Shown here: one piece after another, positions 5,286 to 5,335 of the stretch | How the letters are laid out: each line of letters begins with the position of its first letter | How positions within the stretch are numbered: the stretch's first letter is position 1 | NCBI GenBank assembly: GCA_020059765.1 | Contig: JAGVBM010000065.1 | Location: 1-5,335 of the forward strand | Direction: 5' to 3' | Length of the DNA: 5,335 nt | DNA from: Bacillota bacterium | GTDB lineage: Bacteria > Bacillota > Bacilli > Tumebacillales > Effusibacillaceae | Notes under the pieces: model-generated | What the model saw: only the letters and a program-made list of their open reading frames with translations | Databases searched by the model: none | Told to the model about the DNA's origin: nothing | Program-made: the position numbers and the translations under genes

Positions 5286-5335
5286 CTTGATTCATAAATG
5301 AAAATGATAGTTAAATAACAATCAGAAATGTCGAA

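Noticed and set aside
5299..5313. Fur-box-like sequence TGAAAATGATAGTTA upstream of the transglycosylase
   Set aside because: It matches the 7-1-7 Fur consensus at only about 10 of 14 positions in AT-rich DNA, and a wall glycosyltransferase is not a usual iron-regulated gene.

Overview
The window looks like chromosomal DNA from an endospore-forming, low-to-moderate-GC Bacillota, most likely an aerobic or facultative member of the Bacillales/Alicyclobacillaceae type. This is inferred from strong AAGGAGG-type ribosome binding sites, a CotS-family (spore coat kinase-fold) gene, a Gram-positive-style stand-alone peptidoglycan glycosyltransferase and AT-rich intergenic DNA between GC-balanced genes. 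No tRNA, rRNA, CRISPR array, insertion sequence or phage gene is visible.

Layout. Positions 1-2403 (minus strand) hold the front of a respiratory molybdoenzyme operon. The Tat-exported catalytic subunit of the PhsA/PsrA (thiosulfate/polysulfide reductase) type comes first. One base after its stop begins a 4Fe-4S ferredoxin-type electron-transfer subunit, cut off by the window edge. The AT-rich intergenic region 2404-2585 separates this operon from a divergent plus-strand gene. It holds a perfect 14-bp palindrome that fits both Rex and Fnr/Crp-type anaerobic regulator sites, a TATAAT box facing the molybdoenzyme, and several short direct and inverted repeats. Positions 2586-3071 (plus) encode an O6-alkylguanine-DNA alkyltransferase (Ogt). 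Converging on it, 3093-4391 (minus) encodes a CotS-like phosphotransferase-fold protein with an unusual proline/arginine-rich and acidic N-terminal extension. Upstream of that gene a rho-independent terminator (4469-4494) closes a single-gene minus-strand unit, 4520-5239, encoding a monofunctional GT51 transglycosylase. Its probable promoter lies at 5280-5285.

How the genes relate. The molybdoenzyme pair is one electron-transfer module acting outside the cytoplasmic membrane, probably with a membrane quinol-oxidising subunit beyond the left edge; the palindrome suggests redox control. Ogt is a housekeeping DNA repair gene. The CotS-like protein and the glycosyltransferase fit spore coat and cell wall (possibly spore cortex) roles, but they are separated by a terminator and need not be co-regulated. 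The most noteworthy items are the dual-fit Rex/Fnr operator, the unassigned substrate of the molybdoenzyme, and the CotS-like protein that keeps its kinase-fold catalytic residues behind a long disordered tether.
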